A stretch of 41,837 nucleotides of DNA from Xenococcaceae cyanobacterium MO_188.B32 (GCA_030065635.1 JASJDJ010000044.1:1-41837), one strand, 5' to 3'. Counted from the first letter of the stretch, positions 16,674 through 26,589 are shown. Notes: a model not told the origin generated them from the letters alone. A program made the numbers and translations.

Positions 16674-17713
16674 TTAGACGATCGCTGGTTTTTGAGAAGT
16701 AGATTTCGATCGTGGTGTGCGTTTGCCTTTAATGACAATTTTTACACCGTTAGCAGGAGCAAGAGTAACTCCACGACGCTTGGGTTTTTCTGGTTTATTA
16801 CTAGCTAAATCTATTTCGTATTGGGAGAGAATGGTAGCTAAAGCAAGTTTCAGTTCCAATTGTGCTAGGGCTTCTCCTATACAACGACGCGCCCCACCAC
16901 CAAAGGGAATAAATTCATAAGGAGAATATTGTTTGTCTAAAAATCTTTCTGGTTTGAATTGTTTGGGTTCTGGGTAAATATCTTCTCGCTGATGAATTAG
17001 ATAAATACAACCAACCACAACCATTCCTGGCTCTAAATCATAGTTTAATAATTTCATCGGCTCTTGGACAACTCTAATGTATCTAATTTTTTCTGTTGAC
17101 GTAGAAAATAGCCCCAGGGACTCCAAGCACCTAAATCTTTTTGCCAAGAGCGAAAAAAGAGAAAAGCAGAAGTAAAAGGAGAGCGAAAAACATCGGCAAT
17201 ATTAGTCAATAACTGTTTAATTTGCTGACTACGTTCTCCACTTTGTAAACCATAAACTGCTTCTAAGATGACTTGTAGGGAAACATCTTGACTTATAGTT
17301 CTAGCAGTAAAAGGTGTATTTAAAGGTACTCGATCGAAGATTTTGGTGGTTAGATCGCAGATTAAATTACCATAGGTTTTCATTCTCTCTCTGTGGAAAG
17401 GGGGCAATAGTAATTTTCTCCTTTTTTTATGAAAATCGCCTTCTAACAGAAAGATAGAATAATCACCTACTAGGGGTTTTAAAATAGCATTTTCTTTGCC
17501 AGGGGCAAAAAACTTGGTGCGATCGTTGGTTAAAATTTGTTTAACAGCTTCGGGATGATTGACAAAGACTACATTACTGCCAAAACCAATAACTTGAGCC
17601 CTAAAAATATCGGGTTGTTTTTGGGCTGCCGTTTCCATATAGTTAACAGGAGTACCAATCCATTTCAGTCGCTGAATAAAACGAGGTGTATCTAGTTGTG
17701 GTGGTAACTTCAT
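16674..17713 (-). pseudogene. Cytochrome P450 (CYP110-like) pseudogene with internal deletion and frameshift
   Basis: Two overlapping frames encode the two ends of one P450. The N-terminal part (17713 down to about 17080) starts MKLPPQLDTPRFIQRL and runs through the B-C region with a HKKRRKLLLPPFHRERM segment to about residue 210 (GAWSPWGYFLRQQ). The C-terminal part (about 17110 to 16674, another frame) begins at RVVQEPMKLL and keeps the YPEPKQFKPERF meander and the intact heme-thiolate loop FGGGARRCIGEAL. Between them about 100-130 residues are missing, including the I-helix oxygen-activating Thr region and the ExxR of the K-helix. With both the catalytic core and the frame lost, it cannot make an active enzyme. 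CYP110 relatives in cyanobacteria are about 450 residues long. Confidence 0.85.
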
Positions 17714-17840
17714 TGTTTTAATCTGAGATAAGTGATTGATTCTGAACTTCTTTTTAGTCTGTATCTTTAAGTTTAGTTACATATAGTTGCCTTTAGCCAC
17801 TATATTGTTAATGTCTTGTCGATTATTTAAGAAAAATACT

Positions 17841-18614
17841 ATGGAAGTTATCCCCGCGATCGATCTTTTAGACGGAAAATGTGTACGCCTTTATCAAGGA
17901 GATTACGCTAAATCGGAAGTATTTAATACCAACCCAGCCGAAGTAGCCCAAAATTGGGTAGAACAAGGTGCAACTCGTCTTCATGTAGTGGATTTAGATG
18001 GCGCAAAAGAAGGTAAAACTAGTAATTTAGCAGCTATTGAAGCCATAGTTAAGGCAGTGTCTATACCTATTCAAGTAGGGGGTGGATTGCGCGATCGCGC
18101 TTCTGTGGCACAATTACTCGATATTGGCGTTCAACGGGCTATTTTAGGCACGGTTGCCGTAGAACAACCAGACTTAGTCAGCGAATTAGCTAATACTTTT
18201 CCCGGGCAAATTGTAGTTGGTATAGATGCCCGCAATGGTAAAGTTGCTACTAGAGGTTGGCTAGAAACTTCTGAGGTTGCAGCTACAGATTTAGCTCGAG
18301 ATATGGTCAACAGAGGGGCAGCAGCCATCATCTATACAGATATTCATCGTGATGGTACTCTTTCAGGTCCTAATATGGAAGCTTTAAGAGAATTAGCTAA
18401 TGTAGTCAAAATTCCTGTGATTGCTTCTGGTGGTGTTAGTTCTCTGACAGATTTACTGAGTTTATTAGCCTTAGAATCTTTAGGCGTTACTGGTGCGATC
18501 GTTGGTCGTGCTATTTATACGGGGGATGTTGACCTGAAAGAAGCTATACAAGCGGTTGGTAATGGACGTTGGCAAGATGTCCCTCCTAATACAGATTTTT
18601 CCACTTTTGCCTAG
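17841..18614 (+). CDS. hisA: Phosphoribosylformimino-5-aminoimidazole carboxamide ribotide isomerase
   Basis: HisA catalyses the fourth step of histidine biosynthesis, an Amadori rearrangement of ProFAR to PRFAR. The 257-residue barrel has the catalytic Asp in [14 protein letters not shown] at the N-terminus, the VDLDGAKEG strand, the phosphate-binding VGGGLR, the second catalytic Asp in GIDARNG, and the second phosphate site ASGGVSS. I chose the ATG at 17841 because it gives the family-standard MEVIPAIDL start. An in-frame ATG at 17787 would add 18 atypical residues. It is divergent from the P450 pseudogene. Confidence 0.93.
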   Translation: MEVIPAIDLLDGKCVRLYQGDYAKSEVFNTNPAEVAQNWVEQGATRLHVVDLDGAKEGKTSNLAAIEAIVKAVSIPIQVGGGLRDRASVAQLLDIGVQRAILGTVAVEQPDLVSELANTFPGQIVVGIDARNGKVATRGWLETSEVAATDLARDMVNRGAAAIIYTDIHRDGTLSGPNMEALRELANVVKIPVIASGGVSSLTDLLSLLALESLGVTGAIVGRAIYTGDVDLKEAIQAVGNGRWQDVPPNTDFSTFA

Positions 18615-18685
18615 ATTGTTTTGGGTAGAATCTAGAGACATAAGTATTAATATTACTAACCTACTAAACCACTAAAGAAACTTTT

Positions 18686-19747
18686 ATGAACACAACTTTA
18701 ATACCTATAATCCTTGCTGGCGGTAAAGGAGAGCGTTTTTGGCCTGTAAGCCGAAAAAAAAGACCAAAACAATTTTTATGTCTAGATGGTAGTGATAAAA
18801 GTTTACTACAGGCAACTGCCGAGCGACTTTTAGAATTAGCAGGGGGTTGGGATAAGTTGTGGGTAATTACTTCTGCCATAATTGCTGATGGCGTAAAAGA
18901 ACAATTACCCGAATTACCAGAAACAAATATATTAGTCGAACCAGAAGGAAAAGATACTGCTCCTGCTGTGGCTTGGGCTACCTTAGAAGTATCTAAGCAA
19001 CATGGCGAAGATGCAGTTGTGGGTTTTTTCCCCGCAGATCATTGGATTGGAGATGTTTCAGCCTACGAGCAAACCCTCAAAGCTAGTGCCATGCTAGCAG
19101 CTAAAGAAAAAGCGATCGTCACTTTAGGAATTAAACCTAATTATCCTGCTACTGGCTACGGTTATATCGAACAAGGGAAAACTAAAGGAGAGTTTGGGGG
19201 TTTACCTGTTTACAAAGTAAGTCGTTTTACCGAAAAACCCGATCGCGCCACGGCTCAATCTTTTATCGATACTGGTAAATTTAGCTGGAATAGTGGGATG
19301 TTTATTTTTAAGGCGGGAGTAGTTTTAGACGAATTAAAAACTTACGCACCAGAAATCATTAAACCTCTAATAGAGAAAGGAGAATCTGCTTACTCTCAAC
19401 TAGAGAAAAAAAGTATTGACTATGCCTTAATGGAAAAAACCCAATTAGCTTATGTTTTACCTGCTAATTTTGGTTGGGATGATCTTGGTGACTGGAATGG
19501 TGTAGAAAGATTGCTGAAAGGAGACAAAGCCAATGTCGAGCTAGCCACTCATGTAGGTCAAGATACTCAAGGAGCAGTTGTCTATGCTAGTGATGACGAT
19601 GAAGTAATCGTTACTATTGGTTTAGAAGATATCGTGATCGTGCGCGATCGCAATGTTACATTAGTTGTGAATAAAGAGCGTACCCAAGATATCAAACAGG
19701 TAGTAAAAGCTCTGCAAAAAGACCCTAAATTTGAACATTTGCTTTAA
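18686..19747 (+). CDS. manC: Mannose-1-phosphate guanylyltransferase (GDP-mannose synthesis)
   Basis: This 353-residue nucleotidyltransferase has the signature ILAGGKGERFWPVSR followed by PKQF, the GTP-binding and mannose-phosphate-guanylyltransferase consensus. FFPADHWI and GYGYIEQG are conserved sugar-nucleotide segments, and FTEKPD is the usual EKP motif. It makes GDP-mannose from mannose-1-phosphate and GTP for polysaccharide and glycolipid synthesis. It is the short form, lacking the C-terminal phosphomannose isomerase cupin domain of bifunctional enzymes. It lies 71 bp after hisA on the same strand, with no functional link. Confidence 0.88.
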   Translation: MNTTLIPIILAGGKGERFWPVSRKKRPKQFLCLDGSDKSLLQATAERLLELAGGWDKLWVITSAIIADGVKEQLPELPETNILVEPEGKDTAPAVAWATLEVSKQHGEDAVVGFFPADHWIGDVSAYEQTLKASAMLAAKEKAIVTLGIKPNYPATGYGYIEQGKTKGEFGGLPVYKVSRFTEKPDRATAQSFIDTGKFSWNSGMFIFKAGVVLDELKTYAPEIIKPLIEKGESAYSQLEKKSIDYALMEKTQLAYVLPANFGWDDLGDWNGVERLLKGDKANVELATHVGQDTQGAVVYASDDDEVIVTIGLEDIVIVRDRNVTLVVNKERTQDIKQVVKALQKDPKFEHLL

Positions 19748-20458
19748 AGAAAAATATTTGTATCAATATGGTTACAGATTTACATTTTTGATACTGAATC
19801 TTCATGGAGCAGGGGTTTCAAACGATGTATGATCGGCTCATCGTCGAAAAGCACGGACATCTTGTGATTTTGAGGTTTCATCAAAATCCGTGTCCTCTGA
19901 AACATGGATTGTATTAGGATGCTTTCCCCAACAACTGGAGTTGGCCGACCCATGGGGATCAACCCAGTCAAGTCCCCCGTTTCCAAGCTTGAAAGAAAAG
20001 TACAGCAACATAGCATAATTTTTAAGTCCAAAGCTTTCTGGGACTGGTGGGAGCATTCCATCAGTCTAAAATGCCCGAATCGGTAGCTACGCTTGCTAGC
20101 GTGGTTAAATCTTCAACAGCTAAGACTTGATAGCTGAGAGCTGATAGCTTAAAGCGATTGAAAAATATCACATCGCCTTAAGTTGTCACGAATGTTTTGG
20201 GAGTAGTTGATATTGGAGATTACGCTTCCTCTTCAGGGTTAAAAATTAGGGATGTGAGGTTGACAAAAACGCCAGAATTTAAGTCGGTGTTCAGTTTATC
20301 TTGTGTGGGAACTGAACCACTCATCTGGAAATATAAATGTCTTTAACTAAAAAGGGGAGAGATATTTCGGCTCTGAGCTGGTAATTGTCCAACTAAAAAC
20401 GGGAATAAAACAACTGGTATTGGGATCGATAATGTGATGAAGCAGGACGATTGAGAAA
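19748..20458. other. 711-bp stretch without a confident gene, possibly decayed
   Basis: No convincing gene is present. A 72-codon minus-strand frame (20056-19838) contains WVDPHGSANSSCWGKHPN and VSEDTDFDE, which look protein-like, but it has no recognised family and is closed by stops, so it may be a fragment of a lost gene. A small acgct/agcgt palindrome is at about 20089-20103, and a gctgatagct-type repeat is at about 20122-20150. Promoter elements for the downstream gene should lie at its right end. Confidence 0.4.
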
Positions 20459-22240
20459 ATGATTAATCCTAACCTTGAAGAAGATTTAAGCAATAATAGT
20501 GAACTAGAACCTTTTTTTGCCCCTTCATTGGCAGAAAACCCACTCTCATTGGAAATTGAGCCAAGCAAAAATGGATTATATCTAGACCCTTTTAGTCAAG
20601 AAGAAGAGCTGTTGGCTAGTGAAGAAGCGATCGAGAAAAGCCAAACTGAGTTCGATTCAATTTTGTTTCCGTTGAATCCGTTTTCTTCCGATCTCGCTCT
20701 ACCTCAGAAGGGAGAGGCAATAAGGAGTAGAAGTCTAACCACTCAAGAATTGACAGGAGCAGAAGCGAATAATTTAATTACGGTCAAACCCGAATCCTTA
20801 GAACCTACAGTCAATCGAGCACAAGAATTAACATCCGAGCCTAGTTTAGAAGCGATCGCTTTAGACCTGGAAAGCGGGAATAGCACAACATCTATGGTAG
20901 AGATGGTAGACACTTCTTCCGCTAGTGCCGAGGTTAATGTTAAGGTGAACTTTCAGCCCGACACCTATGAGACACCAGCAGGCTATATTGCAGATAGCGG
21001 TCTTATCTACAGTCAGCAAGATGGCTATACTTTCGGGTGGAATGAAAGTCACGAGGGGTTCCTCAGAGATCGATCGGGATTTAATAACGATCCCCGGCTT
21101 GCATCTCATGCGACCCTTAAAGCGGGCGCATTGTGGGAAATGGAAGTACCGAATGGAAAGTATCACGTGCGAGTAGCCACTGGGGAAGCAAAGTTTTCCA
21201 CTAAAAACAATACTATCAATATTGAAGGAAAGAACTATTGGGATTTTCAATATCTAAACAAGAACGAGTTTGGCTATATTAATGCACAGATTGAGGTAAC
21301 TGACGGTCGCCTCTCTATTGATAATGGATCGGCTCCTCAGAAAACGACAAAAATAGCATATCTTGAGATTACGGATGATGTAACTCCAGATCGTTCTCCT
21401 GACATCGAGATGAAGTTTAACTTTCAGGCTGCAAGCGTTGCGACTCCTGATAATTATATTCGCGATCGAGGAGACTTATACGGTAGTCGGGATGGAGGGA
21501 CATTTGGATGGAACATCGATCATACTGACTATGGGAGAGACAGAACAGGATACAATACCGACTCCAGACGAGCCTCTCACGTCGTGATGAAGCCAGGAGC
21601 AGTGTGGGAAGTCGCTCTTCCTAATGGAGAATATCATGTAAGCGTGACTATTGGTGACGCAAGGTATTCTGCCTCAAACAACATAATCAATGTAGAAGAT
21701 TCAAATTACTGGACCGATCTATCTCTTGATGCAAATCAGTTTGCCACAAAGGTGAGAACCGTTAGTGTAAACGACGGCAAATTAACTATAGATAATGGCA
21801 ATGCAACGGACAGAGGCACAAAAATAGCCTACCTGCATATTACCTCTGGAGATGCTCCGATTGAATATGACTTTCCCTCAGATATTCGTCAGCTACCATT
21901 ACAGCCTGGACACCCAGATCCGTTCCTGAACCTGCTTAAAGATGAACGGCTACCGTCAGTTTCAACTACCACTGAATGGGAGGCACATCGGGATTATTTG
22001 AAGCAACTCTCGGCATTTTACCAGTATGGAATAATGCCACCCAAACCTGAAACCTATCGGGTTATGTCTCAGTCAACCAGGAGCATTTTCGGTAACGCTG
22101 CGGTCGAGGATTTATACAAGATAACCCTTGAAAGGAATGGTCTTGAGCAGAGTTTTGAGTATGGTGTAATTCGACCAAATAGGGAGCATTCTTTGGAATA
22201 CCAAACTCCCGTGAGTTTAAAGCCCTTAATTGGGATGTAA
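20459..22240 (+). CDS. Two-malectin-like-domain protein with a truncated esterase-like C-terminus
   Basis: This 593-residue frame has an acidic, low-complexity N-terminus (about 1-155, no signal peptide). Two homologous beta-sandwich repeats follow (about 160-302 and 315-455), each with TFGWN, a DRxGxN segment, ASH, a W-E-[MV] strand, PNG[KE]YHV and DNG, the pattern of malectin-like carbohydrate-binding domains. After about 475 it resembles the start of glucuronoyl-esterase-like hydrolases (DPFLNLLKDERLPSVSTTTEWE ... YQYGIMPP). That domain normally continues for some 300 residues, but the frame stops soon after YGVIRPNREH. No nucleophile motif is present, so the esterase part is truncated. 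Probably a remnant of a larger exported polysaccharide-active protein. Confidence 0.6.
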   Translation: MINPNLEEDLSNNSELEPFFAPSLAENPLSLEIEPSKNGLYLDPFSQEEELLASEEAIEKSQTEFDSILFPLNPFSSDLALPQKGEAIRSRSLTTQELTGAEANNLITVKPESLEPTVNRAQELTSEPSLEAIALDLESGNSTTSMVEMVDTSSASAEVNVKVNFQPDTYETPAGYIADSGLIYSQQDGYTFGWNESHEGFLRDRSGFNNDPRLASHATLKAGALWEMEVPNGKYHVRVATGEAKFSTKNNTINIEGKNYWDFQYLNKNEFGYINAQIEVTDGRLSIDNGSAPQKTTKIAYLEITDDVTPDRSPDIEMKFNFQAASVATPDNYIRDRGDLYGSRDGGTFGWNIDHTDYGRDRTGYNTDSRRASHVVMKPGAVWEVALPNGEYHVSVTIGDARYSASNNIINVEDSNYWTDLSLDANQFATKVRTVSVNDGKLTIDNGNATDRGTKIAYLHITSGDAPIEYDFPSDIRQLPLQPGHPDPFLNLLKDERLPSVSTTTEWEAHRDYLKQLSAFYQYGIMPPKPETYRVMSQSTRSIFGNAAVEDLYKITLERNGLEQSFEYGVIRPNREHSLEYQTPVSLKPLIGM

Positions 22241-22314
22241 CGCCAGAGGTATATTGGGATATCCCGTAGCTGAAAATATGCGGTTCTTCCCATTATATAT
22301 CCCTCTTTTGTCAT

Positions 22315-22347
22315 TCTCCTGGCTAAAGCACCGCTTCGCTAGGAGAT
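22315..22347. repeat. Small palindrome
   Basis: An imperfect palindrome, tctcctggc ... gctaggaga with a loop rich in caccgcttc, lies just after the truncated esterase-like gene. It could mark the rearrangement endpoint or serve as a terminator, but no T-run follows directly. Confidence 0.4.
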
Positions 22348-22392
22348 TTTCTTATATACAAATAATTTTACACACTTACTTAAAACTAATAT

Positions 22393-22635
22393 CTAATTAG
22401 AACTAAACTTCTGGGAAATTTTACTGATTAACCAACTGGAAAAAGCCCCTAAAAATAAAATACCGATCGCGGGGTTAAATAGAGGTATCCAGAGTTTAAG
22501 CCACAAATCGAAACCAAGAGGAACACCGATCGATCTACCAATAACAGCCAAGGCAAACCAAGCAAAAGCAAAAAAGATTAAAAATACATCTGCAATTAAA
22601 AAACGATTGAGCCAAGTAATAATTTGTTCTTTCAT
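22393..22635 (-). CDS. Small two-helix membrane protein, conserved-looking, unknown function
   Basis: An 80-residue protein with two hydrophobic segments (about 12-36 and 47-70), an amphipathic start containing WLNRFLIADVF, and a basic tail. No catalytic motif is visible. It lies downstream of trmFO on the same strand, with 63 bp between them. Similar two-helix proteins of this size are common in cyanobacteria, but I cannot name the family. Moderate confidence that it is real: the frame is full-length with sensible hydropathy, and there is no better frame in the region. Confidence 0.6.
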   Translation of the reverse strand: MKEQIITWLNRFLIADVFLIFFAFAWFALAVIGRSIGVPLGFDLWLKLWIPLFNPAIGILFLGAFSSWLISKISQKFSSN

Positions 22636-22698
22636 AAAAACTATTTTGATTTCTCTCCTCGTTATATATTTGGACGAATAGCTCTTCGCCCCTATTGG

Positions 22699-24069
22699 CT
22701 AATTTACTACAGAGAGGGGAGGGCAAAGAAATTCCTCCTGCCAACTATCCAAATCTGCTAAAGCGCGATCGCGGTACTTGCCATAACGCTCTCTTTTGTT
22801 ACGAATTCTGGTAGGTAATGGGGGCAAAATACCAAAGTTAGGAGGCATGGGTTGAAAACTTTTGGGTGAAGCAGAACTAATAAACTCAAATAATGCACCC
22901 ATCATGGTAGTAGCTGGTATAGTTACTAGTTCTTGTCCTAAAACTAATCTAGCAGCATTAATTCCTGCCAAACATCCCCCCGCAGCAGCGGAAGTATAAC
23001 CTTCTGTCCCTACCAGTTGTCCCGCAGCAAATAAAGTCTGACGATTTTTAAACTGTAAAGTAGGGTTTAAAAGTTGGGGAGAATTAATAAAAGTATTGCG
23101 GTGCATCACTCCCATCCGTACAAATTCAGCATTTTCTAAGCCAGGAATCAATCTAAATACTCGCTTTTGTTCCCCCCAACGCAAATTAGTTTGGAAACCC
23201 ACCATATTCCATAATTGCCCTGCTTTATCTTCTTGGCGTAGTTGTACCACTGCATAGGGACGTTTATCTTTATTTTCTGGGGCGCGAAAATCTCCTAACC
23301 GAGAGTCAAATAAGCCTACTGGTTTGAGAGGACCATAACGCATGGTATCTTCTCCTCTCTTGGCTAGTTCTTCGATGGGTAAACAACCTTCAAAAAATTT
23401 AGCGGTTTCTCGTTCAAAATCCTTTAATTCTGCTTGTTCTGCCCGAGATAATTCTTGCCAGAAATGAAGATATTGTTCTTTGTTAAAGGGACAATTGAGA
23501 TAGGCAGCCTCTCCTTTATCGTAGCGGGAAGCTAAGAAAGCAATGTCTTGGTTAATTGACTCTCCTACTATAATAGGACTGGCAGCATCAAAAAAGCTCA
23601 GGTATTCCATGCCCGTAAAACGCTGTAAGTCTTCTGCTAAAGCAGGAGTAGTCAAAGGACCCGTGGTGAGTACAACTACTCCCTCTCTAGGAATTTCAGT
23701 AATTTCCCCTCTGTTTAACTCAATTAGAGGATGACTCGCCAATATCTGGGTTAATTCCTTACTAAATACAGCACGATCGACAGCTAAAGCACCCCCCGCA
23801 GGTACAGAATGTTTATCCGCCGTACTAATAATAATCGAATTGAAATGACGTAATTCTTCGTGTAACAATCCCGCAGCGCGATCGCTCGCCATTGCACCAA
23901 AAGAGTTACTACAGACTAATTCCGCTAATTCTGCTGTATGGTGTGCTGGAGAAGTTCGTACTGGACGCATTTCCCACAAAGTTACGGGTACTCCTGCCCG
24001 GGCTATTTGCCAAGCTGCTTCTGTTCCTGCCAAACCACCACCAATTACTTGTACTCTGTTTTGGCTCAT
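22699..24069 (-). CDS. trmFO: Methylenetetrahydrofolate-dependent tRNA (uracil-54-C5)-methyltransferase
   Basis: TrmFO makes ribothymidine at tRNA position 54 using methylene-THF and FADH2. The 456-residue protein opens with the FAD-binding [14 protein letters not shown] loop, then has the characteristic [14 protein letters not shown] and AGGALAVDR segments. In the middle CPFNKEQY contains the conserved Cys, and near the end [20 protein letters not shown] completes the FAD and active-site region. Length and motifs are standard. Its start lies 35 bp upstream of the UPF0016 half gene's stop, both on the minus strand, so the three genes 24799-22699 may form an operon. Confidence 0.93.
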   Translation of the reverse strand: MSQNRVQVIGGGLAGTEAAWQIARAGVPVTLWEMRPVRTSPAHHTAELAELVCSNSFGAMASDRAAGLLHEELRHFNSIIISTADKHSVPAGGALAVDRAVFSKELTQILASHPLIELNRGEITEIPREGVVVLTTGPLTTPALAEDLQRFTGMEYLSFFDAASPIIVGESINQDIAFLASRYDKGEAAYLNCPFNKEQYLHFWQELSRAEQAELKDFERETAKFFEGCLPIEELAKRGEDTMRYGPLKPVGLFDSRLGDFRAPENKDKRPYAVVQLRQEDKAGQLWNMVGFQTNLRWGEQKRVFRLIPGLENAEFVRMGVMHRNTFINSPQLLNPTLQFKNRQTLFAAGQLVGTEGYTSAAAGGCLAGINAARLVLGQELVTIPATTMMGALFEFISSASPKSFQPMPPNFGILPPLPTRIRNKRERYGKYRDRALADLDSWQEEFLCPPLSVVN

Positions 24070-24071
24070 TT

Positions 24072-24107
24072 AACTACTAACTACTAACTACTAACTACTA
24101 ACTACTA
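24072..24107. repeat. Heptameric tandem repeat, AACTACT units
   Basis: Five copies of the 7-bp unit aactact fill the spacer between trmFO and the upstream UPF0016 gene and reach into that gene's stop codon. It belongs to the same repeat class as the heptamers elsewhere in the window but has a different unit. Confidence 0.75.
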
Positions 24108-24386
24108 GCTATTCCCTTCATCAAACCAAACTAACCGCAACGCCAAGAAAGCAAAACCAATAGCTGCCCCTGCTTTAAGTAGTTTTTCAGGAAAAATAAG
24201 AGCAACACTTCCTCCTGCCAGCACACCCAGAAAGCTAGCTAAAATAAGAGCTACCGTAGAACCAAGAAAGACAGCACGGGGATGTTTAGAACTTCCACCG
24301 AGGGCGATCGCAGCTAATTGACTTTTATCACCAATTTCTGCTACGAACACCGTAATAAAACTGAGTCCTAATAATTGCCAATCCAT
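24105..24386 (-). CDS. Half-size UPF0016/GDT1-family cation transporter, second subunit
   Basis: This 93-residue protein has three hydrophobic helices and one copy of the family signature, here EIGDKS (Glu17-Asp20). Full-length UPF0016 members (human TMEM165, yeast Gdt1, cyanobacterial Mnx) carry two such halves and export or move Mn2+/Ca2+ against protons. This gene and the one just upstream (24413-24799) each encode one half, so a heteromer is expected. The gap between them is only 26 bp on the same strand. Paired half-size manganese exchangers have been described in cyanobacteria, which supports a role in cytoplasmic manganese control. Confidence 0.82.
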   Translation of the reverse strand: MDWQLLGLSFITVFVAEIGDKSQLAAIALGGSSKHPRAVFLGSTVALILASFLGVLAGGSVALIFPEKLLKAGAAIGFAFLALRLVWFDEGNS

Positions 24387-24412
24387 AAAAAATCAAATTA
24401 AATATTTATCAA

Positions 24413-24799
24413 TTAACTTACTATATCGCCCACTAGCCAGGCTGTAATCACTAATAATAGTATGGCAATAGATAAATCGAGAGTCTGTGGAGATAGTTTC
24501 TTTGCCAACCAGTAACCTACCAATACTCCCAACAAGCTAGTAGTAAGTAAAGCGATCGCAGCACCTAAAAAGACAATCCAAGGAGATTGGGATTCTGCAC
24601 TCATCAACAAGGTTACTAACTGAGTTTTATCTCCCATCTCTGCCAGAAAAATAGTAATAAAAGTAGAGCTAAAAACTACCCAAAAACTCCACTGTTTTAT
24701 TGATGGTGATTTTTGTTTTAGTGCCAATAATTCTAAATCTAATACAGATGATTCAATTTGCTCGACTTGACGATCGGGAATATTTTCTGTTTTCTCCAT
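24413..24799 (-). CDS. Half-size UPF0016/GDT1-family cation transporter, first subunit
   Basis: This 128-residue protein has a soluble N-terminal extension of about 38 residues and then three membrane helices, with the signature EMGDKT (Glu54 to Thr59) in the first. It pairs with the half-size gene 26 bp downstream. The two signatures, in opposite-facing repeats, would form the cation site of the assembled carrier. The unusual cytosolic extension is Gln/Glu-rich and could be regulatory. The gene diverges from nadB across 152 bp. Mn2+ is the likeliest substrate by family. Confidence 0.82.
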   Translation of the reverse strand: MEKTENIPDRQVEQIESSVLDLELLALKQKSPSIKQWSFWVVFSSTFITIFLAEMGDKTQLVTLLMSAESQSPWIVFLGAAIALLTTSLLGVLVGYWLAKKLSPQTLDLSIAILLLVITAWLVGDIVS

Positions 24800-24951
24800 T
24801 AAAATTCTAATTTTGATGATAATAATTTATCCAAATATCTTTTATTGTATTGTTATTGTTGCCAAATCTGCCGTGATTAAATATTACACTCGTAAAACAC
24901 CATAATCTATGTCATGATTAAATCCAAGATAGTGTCAGAAAACGATGTAAA

Positions 24952-26589
24952 TTGAAAGACTATTCTCACTTCGATGTATTAGTAATAGGCTCTGGTGCTG
25001 CTGGACTCTACGCAGCTTTGTGTATACCTAACCATTATTCTGTAGGGTTAATTACTAAGGAAAAGCTCAAAACAGGAGCTAGTAAATGGGCACAGGGCGG
25101 TATTGCAGCAGCAATTAATCCAGATGATTCTCCTTTATTACACCTCGAAGATACTTTAAAAGCTGGTGCAGGTTTGTGCGATCGCACGGCGGTAGATTTT
25201 CTGGTTGCCAATGCAGCTAGTGCCATCGAATCTTTAGTAGAAATGGGAGTAGCCTTCGATCGTCAAAACAATAAATTGGCTATGACTTTAGAAGCTGCCC
25301 ATTCTCGCCCTAGGGTACTCCATGCAGCAGACACTACAGGAAAAGCGATCGTTACTACTCTTACCGAACAAGTACTGCAACGTCCTAATATTCATGTTTT
25401 TTCTCAAGCTTTTGCCTTAAATTTATGGCTCGACAAAGAAACTGGTGATTGTCAGGGAATTAGCCTATTGTATCGCCAAAAAATTAGCTGGATTAAAGCA
25501 GGAGCAGTTATTCTGGCAACAGGAGGTGGAGGACAAGTATTCTCTCAAACTACTAATCCTCCCGTAAGTACGGGAGATGGAGTAGCGATCGCCTGGCGCA
25601 GTGGGGCAATTTTGAGAGACTTAGAATTTGTTCAATTTCATCCAACTGCTTTAACTAAGCCAGGTGCGCCCCGATTTCTGATTAGTGAAGCGGTACGAGG
25701 AGAAGGAGCGCATTTAGTCGATCGTCAGGGACGACGATTTGCGTTTGAATACCATCCCGATGGAGAATTAGCTCCTAGAGATATCGTTAGTCGAGCCATT
25801 TTTACTCATTTGCAAAAAACTGGCGAAACTAATGTTTATCTGGATTTAAGACCCATACCAGAAGAAAAAATTCGCTATCGCTTTCCCAATATTATCCGTG
25901 TTTGTCAGAAGTGGGGAGTAGATTTATTTAATGAACCAATTCCTGTTGCCCCTGCTGCCCATTACTGGATGGGTGGCATCAAGGTAGATCGAATGAATCG
26001 TACTTCTGTCCCGGGATTATATGCTGTTGGTGAAACTGCCAGTACGGGAGTCCATGGTGCTAATCGTTTGGCTAGTAATTCTTTACTCGAATGTGTAGTT
26101 TATGCAGCACAACTATCTAAACTAGAAATTCAATCCTCTCAATTTGTAACTGAATTTGAATTAATTAATGTTAAGGAAGAAAATTGGTCCGAACAAATAC
26201 AGCAAGTAACTCAAATCAGAAAAGAATTACCCGTATTAATCTGGCAAAGTTCTGGTATATGCAGAACGGAAACAGTATTGAGAAGTGCGATCGCCCAAGT
26301 AAAATCTTGGCAGTCTCAATTAATTTCTTTTCCTTTGAGTAAATACGTTTTTGAATTATCTCCCAACCATCAGGTTAACTTTAATTCTTTTCAAACCGAA
26401 GCTCAGTTGAGGTTATACGCCGAAACTCTGAACTTGGTTGATATCGCTTACTTAATTCTTACCAGTGCTGTTTTCCGTACAGAAAGTCGAGGAGGGCATT
26501 ATCGCCTAGATTATCCTCAAACATCCTCTGATTGGCAACTACACACCATCGTGCAAAAGCATAGTTGGTCTACTTCAAGTTTAAGTTAA
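24952..26589 (+). CDS. nadB: L-aspartate oxidase (NAD biosynthesis)
   Basis: NadB oxidises L-aspartate to iminoaspartate, the first step of de novo NAD synthesis. The 545-residue flavoprotein begins with a TTG codon; no ATG or GTG fits upstream. The FAD loop is VIGSGAAGLYAAL, followed by KWAQGGIAAA and the conserved AHSRPRVLHAADTTG. The catalytic region FHPTAL...RFLISEAVRGEGAHLVD is intact, and HYWMGGI plus GANRLASNSLLECVV close the FAD domain. A helical C-terminal domain follows. It differs from succinate dehydrogenase flavoprotein in having the NadB-type segments and no linked sdh genes. Confidence 0.92.
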   Translation: MKDYSHFDVLVIGSGAAGLYAALCIPNHYSVGLITKEKLKTGASKWAQGGIAAAINPDDSPLLHLEDTLKAGAGLCDRTAVDFLVANAASAIESLVEMGVAFDRQNNKLAMTLEAAHSRPRVLHAADTTGKAIVTTLTEQVLQRPNIHVFSQAFALNLWLDKETGDCQGISLLYRQKISWIKAGAVILATGGGGQVFSQTTNPPVSTGDGVAIAWRSGAILRDLEFVQFHPTALTKPGAPRFLISEAVRGEGAHLVDRQGRRFAFEYHPDGELAPRDIVSRAIFTHLQKTGETNVYLDLRPIPEEKIRYRFPNIIRVCQKWGVDLFNEPIPVAPAAHYWMGGIKVDRMNRTSVPGLYAVGETASTGVHGANRLASNSLLECVVYAAQLSKLEIQSSQFVTEFELINVKEENWSEQIQQVTQIRKELPVLIWQSSGICRTETVLRSAIAQVKSWQSQLISFPLSKYVFELSPNHQVNFNSFQTEAQLRLYAETLNLVDIAYLILTSAVFRTESRGGHYRLDYPQTSSDWQLHTIVQKHSWSTSSLS

